Shown: in pieces, positions 48,421 through 60,000 of the stretch
Numbering within the stretch: position 1 is the stretch's first letter
Layout: every line of letters begins with the position of its first letter
DNA from: Mytilus edulis
Taxonomy: Eukaryota > Mollusca > Bivalvia > Mytilida > Mytilidae
DNA: 64,000 nt
Direction of reading: 5' to 3'
Assembly (NCBI RefSeq): GCF_963676685.1
Contig: NC_092350.1
Coordinates: 68,202,502 to 68,266,501, forward strand
The notes under the pieces: model-generated
Told to the model about the DNA's origin: nothing
Database searches by the model: none
The model's input: only the letters and a program-made list of their open reading frames with translations
Translations under genes and position numbers: made by a program

Positions 48421-50027
48421 GGTTCACTATATGCCGCAACTGACTGAAGAAGATGAGTTTGTTTTCAAAGAAAACTTAACAACTTACAGATAACAATCAT
48501 TTAAAAATTACTACAGTTTACTTTTTTTCGTTGGTTTATAGCATGATTTTAAATGTTTTATGGTACAATAAATATGTGTAGCGATTTATTGTTTATAGAC
48601 GACGATGGCTTGTTATGATTTACGATAATTTTAAGTATGTTCAACAAGAAAAAGGAAGGAGGACTACTTTACATGCTATTCGATGTTAGAATAGCAAAGA
48701 GTCATGCAATCTCAATATACCCCATAATGCATTATAAAATTAAGCTGGAGTGAAATAAATAAATTGATCAACCATTGTAAACAAAATAAAAACGCTGAAT
48801 CATAAAATTTTATTGTTCGTTAAACTTCATCTATTTTACTTCATTACGATGATTATCATCAGTGACATTGTTTTACTATTCAAAATAAATATGAAAAGAT
48901 GTGGTATGAATGTTAATGAGACACTCTCTATCCAAAGTCAATACAATTTTTAAAAGTAAACCATTATAGGTAAAATAATGGTCTTCAACATGAAGTACTT
49001 CCTAACAACTAATAATATAACCAAAATGATTTGGCAAGCTATACAATGTCCGACAAAAAACAAGAGTAAATAATTCAAACAGTATATATTTTTCCAGAAG
49101 TGATGAATTACAATGAAAAGATTGTACACTGCATTTAAATTTTTACTTAAACAAGTGCATCAGTTGTATACGTATCAATTTCAAAAATTCTGTCTATGCT
49201 AGGTTACTATATGACACATTGTTAAGAGGAATATATTTAATCTTTGATTTTTGAGGTGGTTTAGGAGGAAATCAAATTTGAAACGTATTTTCGAGTGTGA
49301 CAATTAATAACACAAATGTTTCCTTGCTGGTATTTTCAAATATACGTTTTTTGATTGTTTGATATTTTTTAGTATTTATAAGGAAACACTTTATGCTACT
49401 TTGGGTTTTTTCGATTAAGAGTAATATCAGTAAATGACATATTTATTAGTCTATTTAGATTTCGTGTTATTTGTTCTATTTTACAAGTCAATTGAACGTT
49501 TTAACGACAATAAATAAAATGTCATGATAAATTATGATTATAGTCTAAGTTGTATAAAGTTTGCACTTCACATTTGTTTGATTTTCAACCGATGATGCAT
49601 TATTAAAATTATGTTTCGTAAAATCCACTGTGCAAATAACACAAGGACATAATATTAAATACTTGGAAATGACACGAACAAATATTTCCGTTTAACTGCA
49701 CCCCAGCACACATTTTTTTTTATAATTTTAAACTGTTATACTCATTTTTTTCCTTTTATTATTTGTAAACAGAACATTATGTTGAAAGAGCTTTAATATC
49801 GTCTTAGTCACAAAAATGTTTATCGGTATAGAAATAATTGATTCAAGCGTGACATTTTATTCGTTTCTTTTGCTGTTTGTTATTAAAAGAACCTCATAAA
49901 TACCCTTTATTTCATGGTGAAGGAACTGTAACTATTTTTGTAGCATTTTCTAATTCTAAACGTACAAAAAAGTAGAAATACAAAAACCCCAAACTCAGAG
50001 GAAAATTCAAAATTGAACGTCGTATAA
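48421..50027. other. Upstream of gene B, nothing recognised
   Basis: Likely holds the gene B promoter. I saw no convincing TATA box or further exon. Confidence 0.35.
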
Positions 50028-50132
50028 TCAAATGAAAAAATCAAAAGTTTAAACACATCAATGGATAAAAAATGATAGCTTCCTGACTTGGTAACTTCCT
50101 TCGTATGTCGAAAATGGTGGAATAAACTTGGT
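50028..50132 (+). repeat. Dispersed repeat family D, degenerate copy
   Basis: ATCAAATGAAAAAATCAAAA, TTCCTGACTTGGTAACTTCC and AAAATGGTGGAATAAACTTG. It supplies the 3' end of the neighbouring minus-strand frame. Confidence 0.65.
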
Positions 50133-50397
50133 TAAACAAATTGTTCGTAAAAAGGATTTCAATCCTTCGTATAATAACGAGGGTTATTCGTATTTTCTTT
50201 TTGTCGTTTATCTTTAGATATGACGTGGCGTTATTTCTAGATATAGTTTTGATTTCTCGCATAGCATTCACATATATTTTTTTCCAAGATACCTCAGTTT
50301 GTAGAAAAGTAATTCTTCCAAAAAAGGACTGGGCAAAAGTATTCGAAATGATTGTAAAAAAACATAAGTTTACCAATATGTAGGTTTTTAATATCAT
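50041..50397 (-). CDS. Candidate secreted protein or signal-peptide exon (118 aa frame)
   Basis: ATG at 50397 opens MILKTYILVNLCFFTIISNT, followed by FAQ/SFFGRITFLQTE, a convincing signal peptide with a likely cleavage after FAQ. A donor-like CTGAG/GTATCT after LQTE would make this a typical signal-peptide exon. Without splicing the frame runs into a Lys/Ile/Arg-rich stretch and finishes inside repeat family D, so the C-terminal third is unlikely to be real. No family is recognised. Confidence 0.4.
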   Translation of the reverse strand: MILKTYILVNLCFFTIISNTFAQSFFGRITFLQTEVSWKKIYVNAMREIKTISRNNATSYLKINDKKKIRITLVIIRRIEILFTNNLFNQVYSTIFDIRRKLPSQEAIIFYPLMCLNF

Positions 50398-51004
50398 TCA
50401 GTTATGATAATTTGCTATTTAATTGTTGAAAAAGCAAAATACGTTTTACTTCATTTGAATATCAAAATGAAAATATTGTAGTTATGTATCAGTTCCGACT
50501 GATTATAATCCCGTATCTTGAGAGTAACACGGAGTTTTACGAATATAGACAACAAACAACTGTTGTGTTTTTGTTTTTGTTTGAATGATATTAAGAAGGA
50601 GTTTTATTTAATATAAATGTATATGAAGATACTTTACAAGAGAAACTAATTTGTACTTACGGTTTATTGATATATTGTGCAGTCAAAATCACATCTTATG
50701 ATATGTTTTTTTTAGTACGCATTTGCTGCAACTTCAATACACAGTAGATTTTAATTGAATAACCAATATCAACATTTATGAAATTATGAGGATTGAGGCG
50801 ATTACATCGCGGTTTTGGCCGAAAAAAATATAGTTTTGTTAACTATATCAGTTGTTCGCACCATATTTTGACATAAATAATGTCATGAATTATAAAGTCA
50901 CGAACATGGCAGTTGTCTTTAACTAATTTCGTGATTTGATGGCTTTATATTTGTCCATTTTTCATGTATTTGGAAATTAGTATGGAGTTCATTATCACTG
51001 AACT
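50398..51004. other. Intergenic, nothing recognised
   Basis: AT-rich, no supported exon. Confidence 0.35.
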
Positions 51005-51165
51005 AGTATATCTTTGTTTAGGGCCAGTTGAAGGACGCCTCCGGGTGCGGGAATTTCTCGCTACATTGAAGACCTGTTGGTGACCTTGTGCTGTTGTTTT
51101 TTTTTTCTATGGTCGGGTTGTTGTCTCTTTGGCACATTCCCCATTTCCAATCTCAATTTTATTTT
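51005..51165 (-). repeat. Dispersed repeat family E, inverted longer copy
   Basis: AGTTGAAGGACGCCTCCGGG, GAAGACCTGTTGGTGACCTT and GGTCGGGTTGTTGTCTCTTT, ending in TTCCAATCTCAATTTTATTT. It is inverted relative to 32248-32315. Confidence 0.65.
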
Positions 51166-51764
51166 ATAAACTTCCTTTTTTTTAATTTGCACGTAAGTGC
51201 GGATTTTGTTTACTTGTATTTTTTAAGTGATTAAAACGAAGAAAACTGCATTATGTTGAAATATCGTGTACATCCAAGAAACAACAAAATAATACAAGAA
51301 AAGATCTACAATATTATTATTATGTTTTAATAAAAGGCATTTTATAGTGCATTGCATAACACTACAATTACTCTAAGCGCTTTACATGTTGACACACATA
51401 TACACAAGTTTCCACATGCAAACAACAACAATGTTAAAAATAGACAAAAAAATATTTTAAAACCATACAGCATCAAATCAACTATTGCAAGATTAATACT
51501 CTAAAAATATAGGCAACAGTAGTATACCGCTGTGCGAAATTCATTAATCGATTGAGAAACAAGAATGTATCACAAGTACACAGATGTCCCATTCGCACTA
51601 TCATTTTCTATGCTCAGTTGACAGTGAAAATAGGGTAAAATTTCTAATTCGGAAATAAAATTAGAGAGATCATATCATAGAAAACATATTTCATAAGTTT
51701 CAAGTTTATTGGACTTCAACGTCATCAAAAACTACCTCGACCAAGATTTTTACCTGAATTGGGT

Positions 51765-51842
51765 CAGACAGACGAACGGACGAACGAACAAATAGATGAA
51801 CGAACGAACGGACGAAAAGACGTACGGACGGACGAACGGAGT
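51765..51842. repeat. GACGAACG-type short tandem repeat
   Basis: Degenerate GACGAACGGACGAACGAACA units. Confidence 0.8.
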
Positions 51843-51979
51843 CACAGAGAAATTATCACGCCTAAAAATGAGCATACACAAAAATCCGGGTTACAAACTA
51901 AACTTGCGGGAAACAAATCAATATAAGAGGAGAACTACGTCACACCTGAAACACTATTCTTAAATGTCACACAAACACA

Positions 51980-52070
51980 GAAATGAACTACAATATAACA
52001 CTGGTCATTTTCCTGATTAGGTACAGGACATTCTAAGAAAAAAATAATGGGTTGAACTTGGTTTTTCGGC
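51980..52070 (+). repeat. Dispersed repeat family D, degenerate copy
   Basis: CTGGTCATTTTCCTGATTAG, GTACAGGACATTCTAAG and AATGGGTTGAACTTGGTTTT follow the family D order. Confidence 0.55.
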
Positions 52071-52242
52071 TAGCCAAATATCTCGCTTTTATTGCGATGT
52101 TAAATATATTATTAAATTGACAACATTACATGACAGGACAACAGTACAAATAAATGCAAGAACATTCGGGACAAAGAAATACAGAAAAAAACCCAGAAAA
52201 AAACATTACAGTACGATATTTCGACATGCTAATAGTTATCAG

Positions 52243-52360
52243 AGGAACCAGGCTCATAAATTAATACACCATACGTGCGTTTCGTCTACATAAGAATCAC
52301 CAGTGAAGCTCAGATCAATAGAGAAAAAAAAAAGCCAAACAAGTACAAATTTTTGGTGAC
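52243..52360 (-). mobile_element. SINE-like element, inverted copy
   Basis: Reading the minus strand: CTTGTTTGGCTTTTTTTTTT, CTGAGCTTCACTGGTGATTC, TTATGTAGACGAAACGCACG, ending AGCCTGGTTCCTCTGATAAC. Confidence 0.6.
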
Positions 52361-52819
52361 CCAAATTTCTAGTGGCACCTTAGGTTATCTGTGCCTGGGA
52401 TGAGTTAATCCTTAGTGTTTAGAATAGTTCTAACTTTTGCAAACCATAAAATTATAAAAAATGACCATATACATGTAACTGATGTTCATGTCAACACGGA
52501 AGTAGTGACTTATTACATAATAAAAAAAAAACACGTAAAACAAAAAACGATGGCACATAAAACAGTGTAAAAAACCTTGCATTGTCACCTACAGAGTATG
52601 GCTTCGCTTCAAATTGACGTCACATTTAAAAGTGTCGTCACGTTAATTTTCGAAAAATATTGATTTAGTTCAAAATCAGGTTTGTAATTATGGCATTTAA
52701 TATATAATACAACAATTGCAATTTAAATACCATAGAAATGTGTTAGCAACAAGATAATTAGTAGTATTATCTAGTCATGAACACTGATGTAGGTATTAAT
52801 TTTATAGATAAAACAGATA

Positions 52820-53024
52820 ATACGTGCGGCAGTATTATTTGGGCTTGTTTGTCTTTCCAACTTGTTAGAACTAAATCGCATTGTTTTGTCGTAATGTTTA
52901 CTTCTCCAAAATTTGTGAAATCAATTGGTAAATCTTGCAAAGCGGCATTGGCATTGTAATATAGTTCGCGTTCTTTAAAGTTTTCGATGTTAATCACCGA
53001 CTGGAGGAATTTGTCTTTGAAGTA
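52820..53024 (-). pseudogene. Inverted partial copy of the TRIM/NHL-type gene
   Basis: On the minus strand it encodes the same segment as 53318-53524: NFKERELYYNANAALQDLPI, NFGEVNITTKQCDLVL, DKQAQIILPHVLS. The two arms are nearly identical at DNA level (AAAGACAAATTCCTCCAGTC at each start). The minus copy ends abruptly near 52820 and has no RING, B-box or propeller part. Confidence 0.75.
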
Positions 53025-53109
53025 TACGTTAAGTTGCCCGAAACTATAATCTCCTCGAATCTCTGCAAATCGAACAGGATATCAAACAAACCAGGATTAC
53101 AATAAACAA

Positions 53110-54307
53110 TCATTTATACATCATACAAGAGGACTTTATAAAAAAGTTAAATGCAACCGAAGTAATTGAAAGTAAAAGAATTAGGGAACTACTGTATTTA
53201 TTGGAGGAAAATGAACGAAAAATAAATGAATAACGAACAACCATTGAAAAATATCAAGCAATTCGCTACAGATCTTCAGACATTTATCTTCATGAAGGAG
53301 GTAGAATAAAAAGTCTCAAGCAAAGACAAATTCCTCCAGTCGGTGATTAACAGCGAAAACTTTAAAGAACGCGAACTATATTACAATGCCAATTCCGCTT
53401 TGCAAGATTTACCAATTGATATCACAAATTTTGGAGAAGTAAAAATTACGAAAAAACAATGCGATTTAGTTCTAACAAGTTTGAAACACAAACAAGCCCA
53501 AATAATACTGCCGCACGTCTTATCCGAGTCATTCTCAATACCCAGTTTGGAGCTGTTTCAAAATATTAGTACCATAGGATCTTACATAAGAGGCTGTTGT
53601 TTGTTACCAGATGGCAAAATGACATTTGCGTCTGATTTAGGTATTTTAAAGCTGTAAGAGTATTCAACTTCAACGGCACCAAGGACTTCGAAGTGAACAT
53701 GCCAACATTTGCATTCGACATAGCGTATATCAGTCACGACAACACACTTGCTGTAACATCGGGAGATTCAGGTACGAAATGTATAGCAATCATCGACATA
53801 CAATACAAACAAATCCAGAAAATAATACCAGTTGATTCGTATTATTACGGCATAGCAGTGACAGACAACAAATTAATTTGTTCTACAGCAGGAAAAGGAA
53901 TTCAACTGATAAATCCGCACAAAAACTCAATATTTGATATTGTCTGCGAAGAAATACCGGCGTGCTGCTACGTGGCAACATTTGGTGACAAAATATACCA
54001 TACAAATAACCAATTAAACACTGTTACATGTTTTGACCTACAAGGAGTAGTGAAATGGACATTTAAGAATAATAGCGTCCTAAGGTTTACATGTGGTATA
54101 TCAGTAGACAAAGATAGTAAAGTGTACGTAGTCGGGAACTCATCAAACAATGTAATAGTTATATCATCTGATGGACATAAATACAAAAAGATATTACAAA
54201 CTAGGGGTGATCTTTCCAGTCCTTTTTCACTTGATTATAACAGAAGTATTAATCAGCTACTAGTTTCGGATTTTGATACGAAGGCAATGATTTTTACCTT
54301 GATTTGA
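53110..54307 (+). pseudogene. Broken TRIM-like gene, coiled-coil and NHL-type C-terminus
   Basis: The part from about 53121 encodes DFIKKLNATEVIESKRIREL, a stretch typical of the coiled coil after B-boxes, then a TAA near 53231 and shifted frames. From 53343 an open stretch includes NFKERELYYNANSALQDLPI, KHKQAQIILPHVLS and GCCLLPDGKMTFASD. A frameshift near 53645 leads into FKAVRVFNFNGTKDFEVNMP and an open propeller-like region to 54307 (FAFDIAYISHDNTLAVTSGD, YYGIAVTDNKLICSTAGKG, GISVDKDSKVYVVGNSSNN). This matches the C-terminal half of the expanded bivalve TRIM/B-box family of probable ubiquitin ligases. RING and B-boxes are absent. At least one stop and two frameshifts make a pseudogene likely; sequencing error is an alternative for the 53645 shift. 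Confidence 0.75.
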
Positions 54308-55116
54308 ATATTGACCATTTAACATTACTTTACATTAAAAAAAAAAAGACCGCCAAATAATTTTATTTACCCCACTGATGTTGTTATAGAAAAATGGTAT
54401 CTTTATTGTTATATTTTTTGAAATATTTTTGTATTTTTTCGCGTGATTAATGATGTTCTCATACCAAGAAACATAGATTGGTTAACCTAAACAGTTTCAA
54501 TTTAAAACTTGAAAAAACAATAATGATAATATATAGTAATTATATTATGTATATCATGCAATTTTGTTTGAAACAAATAAAAGCTGTTAACCACCATTAC
54601 CCCTTTCTATGATTTGAAAAAATAATGTCTACTGTAAGAGGATTCGATAATAATTCTCATATGTATATACTTGCATATATAATATACTTGTATGCAATTA
54701 TTTTACTGTTAAAGGGTTTCTTTAATAAAGTGTATACGACCGGAGTCCTTATCTTGTTAATATATCAAGAAATCTAGGTATCAGAAGACTGGATTAATAT
54801 ACTACGGAATGTTACTGTTTGTAATACTATTGTATTCAATTTAATAACTACAAAATGATGTGTGAGTTTTACATCAATGTGATAGAAACCGAAACTACAA
54901 GCAAGATAAAGGTCAACATACAAAATTCAACATACATGTAACTCATATTGTTTATGTTATTTGTATGCGCTTGGAGAATAATAATACTAATGTCGATTCA
55001 GATATATGATATATTTGGTAAACGTTCCAGATTAATGGAGATAAATGTAATTATCATATATTTAGTACAAGTATAGCAATTTTGTATATCTAATAAAGGT
55101 TCTTTTTTTCCAGTCT
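54308..55116. other. Intergenic, nothing recognised
   Basis: AT-rich, no supported exon or repeat. Confidence 0.4.
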
Positions 55117-55209
55117 GTATCACCTACCCTGTAACGCATACGCCGTATCGCATAGCTAATCCAGTATCGCATACCCCGTATCGCATGACAAAACCCGTAT
55201 CGCATACCT
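55117..55209 (+). repeat. CCGTATCGCATA short tandem repeat
   Basis: Five to six degenerate units: GTAACGCATACG, CCGTATCGCATAG, CAGTATCGCATAC, CCCGTATCGCATGA, CCCGTATCGCATAC. It is followed by three GACGTC/GACGTCA palindromes (55215-55257). Confidence 0.75.
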
Positions 55210-55489
55210 AGCGTGACGTCATAATTTGAATGACGTCAACGTATGACCTATGACGTCCAGTTTCTGTATTTCCTGGCAAAGGGAAAAAATGTGTTCTCAC
55301 TGAAAATAAATGTCCAATCATTTCAACTAAAAACGATATTTTTCAAAATAATATTACCCAGAAACTTTACCAATGATTTTCTTAAAATAGACACTTTAAG
55401 ATGTAAAAGTATCTGAAGATTTATCGTGTATTTGGTCATAATATTACGTGAAGTTTGTTTTCATTACCTGATGGGCTAAACTCAAATGA

Positions 55490-55960
55490 TTGATTGATTG
55501 ATTGTTGGTTGCCTAACGTCCAATGGTAAATATTTCATGCATGTTCAGGACGAGGACAAATTAACAATAAATATAATAGGTAGGTCTTGTCATAATAGAG
55601 GCCATTCGGGATCATGGTCGAGAAAATTTGTACTGCCACTGAAAAATAAGGGTATATTGGAAAGGGAAAGACATTTTGTCTTGCAGCATGCTACCTACGG
55701 ATCCCCCAAAGAGTTGTTGCATGGGGTTTTAACGTACAAAAACGTGGTACTCTCTTTAGACGAGGCATCGAATTTAACGTCCCCATTCTGACCGGACTTG
55801 ACTGCGAACTTCATACACCCTGCACAGCCAAACGGACGCCCCACTTTAGCAAGCGTTTTACTGCCAATCGGGAGAAGACCAAGTTACCATATTTCGTGTC
55901 CCTAAGTCACCCTTGGGGGTTAACACAAATGCAAATGTTTACGACTTCAATTTAGTTAGA
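55490..55960 (+). repeat. Probable dispersed repeat carrying a 97-codon open frame
   Basis: It starts with TTGATTGATTGTTGGTTGCC and TAACGTCCAATGGTAAATAT, which I associate with a widespread bivalve repeat. The frame 55498-55791 (FVLPLKNKGILERERHFVLQ) follows its GC-richer part. The region ends near TTGGGGGTTAACACAAATGC. Class unknown. Confidence 0.45.
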
Positions 55961-57001
55961 AAAGATAGCCACACTTTTTCAAGAAATATTTTTCTTGGTG
56001 TTATCTCGTCAGAAAAATAAAATTATTATGAATAATAACATCGTCAAATAAACAATAACATTTATTGATTGAAGGTGAAATGAGAGGACAGTATCGTTAG
56101 TGGATACATTTTACATGGTCTTAAATGTATATTAAGAAATTCAATGTAATAAGGTTATAGGGGACATTACAATGTGGATATTATGCAGATATGGAAGTCT
56201 ATACAGGGAAAATACAGGAAAATCAAAATATTTTTTTCTTGCTTATAATTTTGGAACATTTGAAAAACATAAAGATTCCACGAATCTGATTCTATTGAAA
56301 TATATGATAAACAGAATAATACATGCTGTATCACCACTCGGCCAATATTAGCCCACGGATTTTGCCATGTATTATTCTATATATATTATCGGTAAACACG
56401 ATGAATAGAGTAACTGTTACCTGGAATGTGTTTAATTTTCATTGAATTGTGTATATTGTATGAAAAGAAACATACGAAAAAAGAATATATCGAGATTGCA
56501 AGCTTAGTAATGTTTAACGACGAATTAGTTGTTGTTCTATGCATTGACCTAGTTCAGCATTATAACGTTTAATTTTAGCTTAATCTACAATTGCTGTATA
56601 CACATATCACATCTCACGATTGACAAAAAAATGTAATATCTGTATCTATATTCTTTAATTCAATCAGCATGTGTTAGTATCCCCTTAATCTGAACCAAAA
56701 AAAACACAATTTTTCAAAATATTTCCTCTGTCCTTAAATAATAAGAAGTACACTTATGTCAATTGAAAATTACTATTATAAATTAGGCTAAATATGGTTT
56801 ATAAGTCGCATAAAAAAACATAGTTCTAGGGATTCTAACATCTGTTTTTTTGTTAACTGTCTATCATTACTTTAAAAAAAAACGACGTGCGTTTGTTTTA
56901 TTTCACTCTGAAATTCGTAATCTAAGTGTTTGCTCCACTTCTGAGTTTATGCTACTAATTTAAGGCAAGTGGTTTATTTATTTGTTGGTTTGTCTCTGTA
57001 T
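55961..57001. other. Downstream of gene C, nothing recognised
   Basis: AT-rich. May contain the 3'UTR of gene C just left of 57002. Confidence 0.35.
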
Positions 57002-57081
57002 CTACGAATCAAAGATGTTATGCATCATGCATTCTCTACGGATCACCTTAGCTGCATTATTCACTGCAAGGGTTTTTGTAT
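57002..57081 (-). CDS. Gene C probable terminal exon
   Basis: 80 nt: two leading bases, 25 codons and TAG at 57004-57002. The call rests on acceptor quality and phase; no related tail could be proven in gene B. Confidence 0.45.
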
Positions 57082-60000
57082 CTGAAAATGAAAAATTAAG
57101 CTATTTAGAAAAAAATACTACCACAAGCGTCTGATTACTAAGACGATGCCTTCTTATCTTCTTCTTATTCATCTTATATTTATAGAGTGGTACAAACTTC
57201 TTCAAATACAGTGAAACCTGTTTAAACAGATCCTTGACTAGAGTAAAGATTTTGTTCGGTTTTAACAGAGGTTCGGTTTAATCAGATTTACAAGCATTAG
57301 GTTTGATATGCGTGGACTGAAGAATATGTAAAAGAACGAGGCGGAAGATATCAAATAGACATTTTTAAACTCGTTGATCGATGAAAGGCTGGTACATACA
57401 TTGCAATTAAAGAAAGACCACTTTTATACTGTCATCACAAACACTACAAACATATTTTGAGGATCTCTTGCGATCCGGAAAGGTTTCAAGATTGAGCTCA
57501 GCTAGTTAGACTTATTATGTTGGTCAAAATAAATACAAACTCGGTTAACATAACGTCCATTTTCAAACCTTTTATGAAAGATTGCCATTATTCTATTATA
57601 AACAGATATTGTTTATGTAATTCTTTGAATGCAATTATGGGAGTGCAGTAGCCTGTAAATGTTCGAATTATAACAATAATTATTCAAATATGCCGTACCA
57701 CGTGATCTCAAACTTACACAAAGTGCAACAGAAGAATACGTTAAATGGACTACATTTTCGGTCCAGATGCTCATTTCGACCTTACATGTTACTATGGTGA
57801 TATTATAGCTTATTAAATTGTAAAGTCAAATACATCGAATACCAATAAATAATTAAAAGTAAAATGTTGTCGATCAAATATTAAACGAAATAACTTTATG
57901 TTGAAAATTTAAACTACGATATCATTGTAAATGTCAATAAGAGCATCATTTTTTTATGAAATGACGAAATGCATTAAATTCTAATTTTGAATACTTAAAC
58001 ATAACATTAACAAACATAATATTAACATTAGTTTTTAAAGACAGTCTAACCCTTCCGGAGCACCTGAGATCACCCCTAGTTTTTGGTGGGGTTCGTGTTG
58101 TTTATTCTTTAGTTTTCTATGTTGTGTCATGTGTACTCTTGTTTTTCTGTTTGTCTTTTTCATTTTTAGCCATGGCTTTGTCAGTTTGTTTTAGATTTAT
58201 GAGTTTGACTGTCCCTTTGGTATCTTTCGTCCCTCTTTTTTTAATCTCATCAAGTCTTTGATAACGCCCTATAACAACACAAAAGCACAGACCAAATAAA
58301 GTTATCGTTAACTAAAAGAATTGATACGTACTTGACCTAGTTATACTGAACCTGCCAACTGACAAAACCATGTCACAAGCTGTCAATCAGAGTATATATT
58401 ATAACTACCAATGGCTTTTGTGATATGTTCACAGCTGTAGTGTATTTTATTGAAATATACAAAAAGGACATATTGTTATTGGTTACTGTAAATTGGGCGA
58501 TGGCTTATCTTGATCGAATACGAAACGATTGAATATATTATTATCTTTATAAATATCACGAACAGTATGTGAGTATGTTATATTGTTGATTATTACATAT
58601 TTTTTTAAGGGAAGCGCATTTGAATTTCATTGTACCTATTCCGGATCACTCGAATTTCATTGTAACTATTCCGGATGACTCGAATTTTATGGAAATTATT
58701 CCGGATGACTCGCATTTCATTGTAACTCTTCCGGGTTACTGGAATTCAATCGCGATGATTACGTGATGGCTTTTATTGAGCCTTGTTTGTTCGAATATTC
58801 ATAGTTGAACCTCGTTGTGCCAAACTCGGATGTGTCGAAAACTCGAATAACTGCAACTAAATTATCGGCTCCTGAAAAATTCTACTATGATAGACATGGT
58901 AAATGCATCTATTTGTTCATGTCTCTTCATTAAATCTTGTAATTATTTTCCGTTGTTTCAAGTTTCACATGCGCAATTTCAATATTCCATATATAAATTA
59001 TTTATGCGTCATTTCATTTGTCATATCGAAAGATATATCTTTTGAGACTAATTCATTCTATACGCTATATGAAAACATCAATGTATCAATTAAATCATCA
59101 TATAAATAATGAAGTAGTGTTTTCTAACGTAGATTGGATGCTGTTAACATCGAATATAACATCACATTCTTGTTCGTATCAGAGGTCGCAATTTGCTCAT
59201 TTTCAGTTTTCATCTTCCTACCAATCCTATGCATTTTGGTTATGAGTCTTTAGTGTATTAACGTCTATCCATAAATACATTGGTGATATATATTGAAATA
59301 AGATATATGATTGTATTATTTACGTACTTATGTTAATTGAATTTTTATTTGTTTCAGGCAGCGCTACATGTATCTTTTCCTTGAATTTTTGACAGAAAAT
59401 ACATCAAAAACAACAATATATAAAATATGTTAAGCAGATGTAAAGCAAAATAAACATATTTTACTAACTGAAATTTGATTTTACAACAGAATTAATATTT
59501 TAGTCATAAAAAGTGATAGTTAAGATTACTTATATAAAGAGAAATATAAAAATACTTACCGAATGTAGAAGTAAACACTTATGTAGTTGACTTTCATTGA
59601 GACCACCTGTAATTTAACTTACTCTACTGTTTTAATGATGCCTGATCGTTATCAAAAAGGTGGTGCCTTATATCAAAACACGACCACAATACTGTTGTAT
59701 TTGTTTCGAATTAATATTAAATTTATCTAATATAAGGAAGTCAAACTGTGAAAAAATATATTAACATAAAGTTACCTCAGGAATTTGATGTACAGTAGTT
59801 GTCGTCTGTTTATGTAGTTCATACGTATTTTTCGTTTCTCCGTTTTAAATAAATAAGACCGTTGGGTTTTCCGTTTGAATGGTTTAACTTTTATAAATTG
59901 TTACTAGAATGGAGAGTTGTCTCATTGGCACTCATACCACATCTTCCTATATCTATTAAAAGATATTAGGTAAGTGCTTTGATACGAATACATAATTTCA

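Noticed and set aside
58795..58865. Possible second pogo-like end (TTGAACCTCGTTGTGCCAAA)
   Set aside because: Resembles a Tigger-type terminus, but I could not find an opposite end or TA duplication.
59560..59606. 47 nt minus-strand exon candidate in gene C (NESQLHKCLLLHS)
   Set aside because: Its 3' phase (0) does not join the probable last exon at 57081, whereas exon 60676-60939 joins that exon directly.
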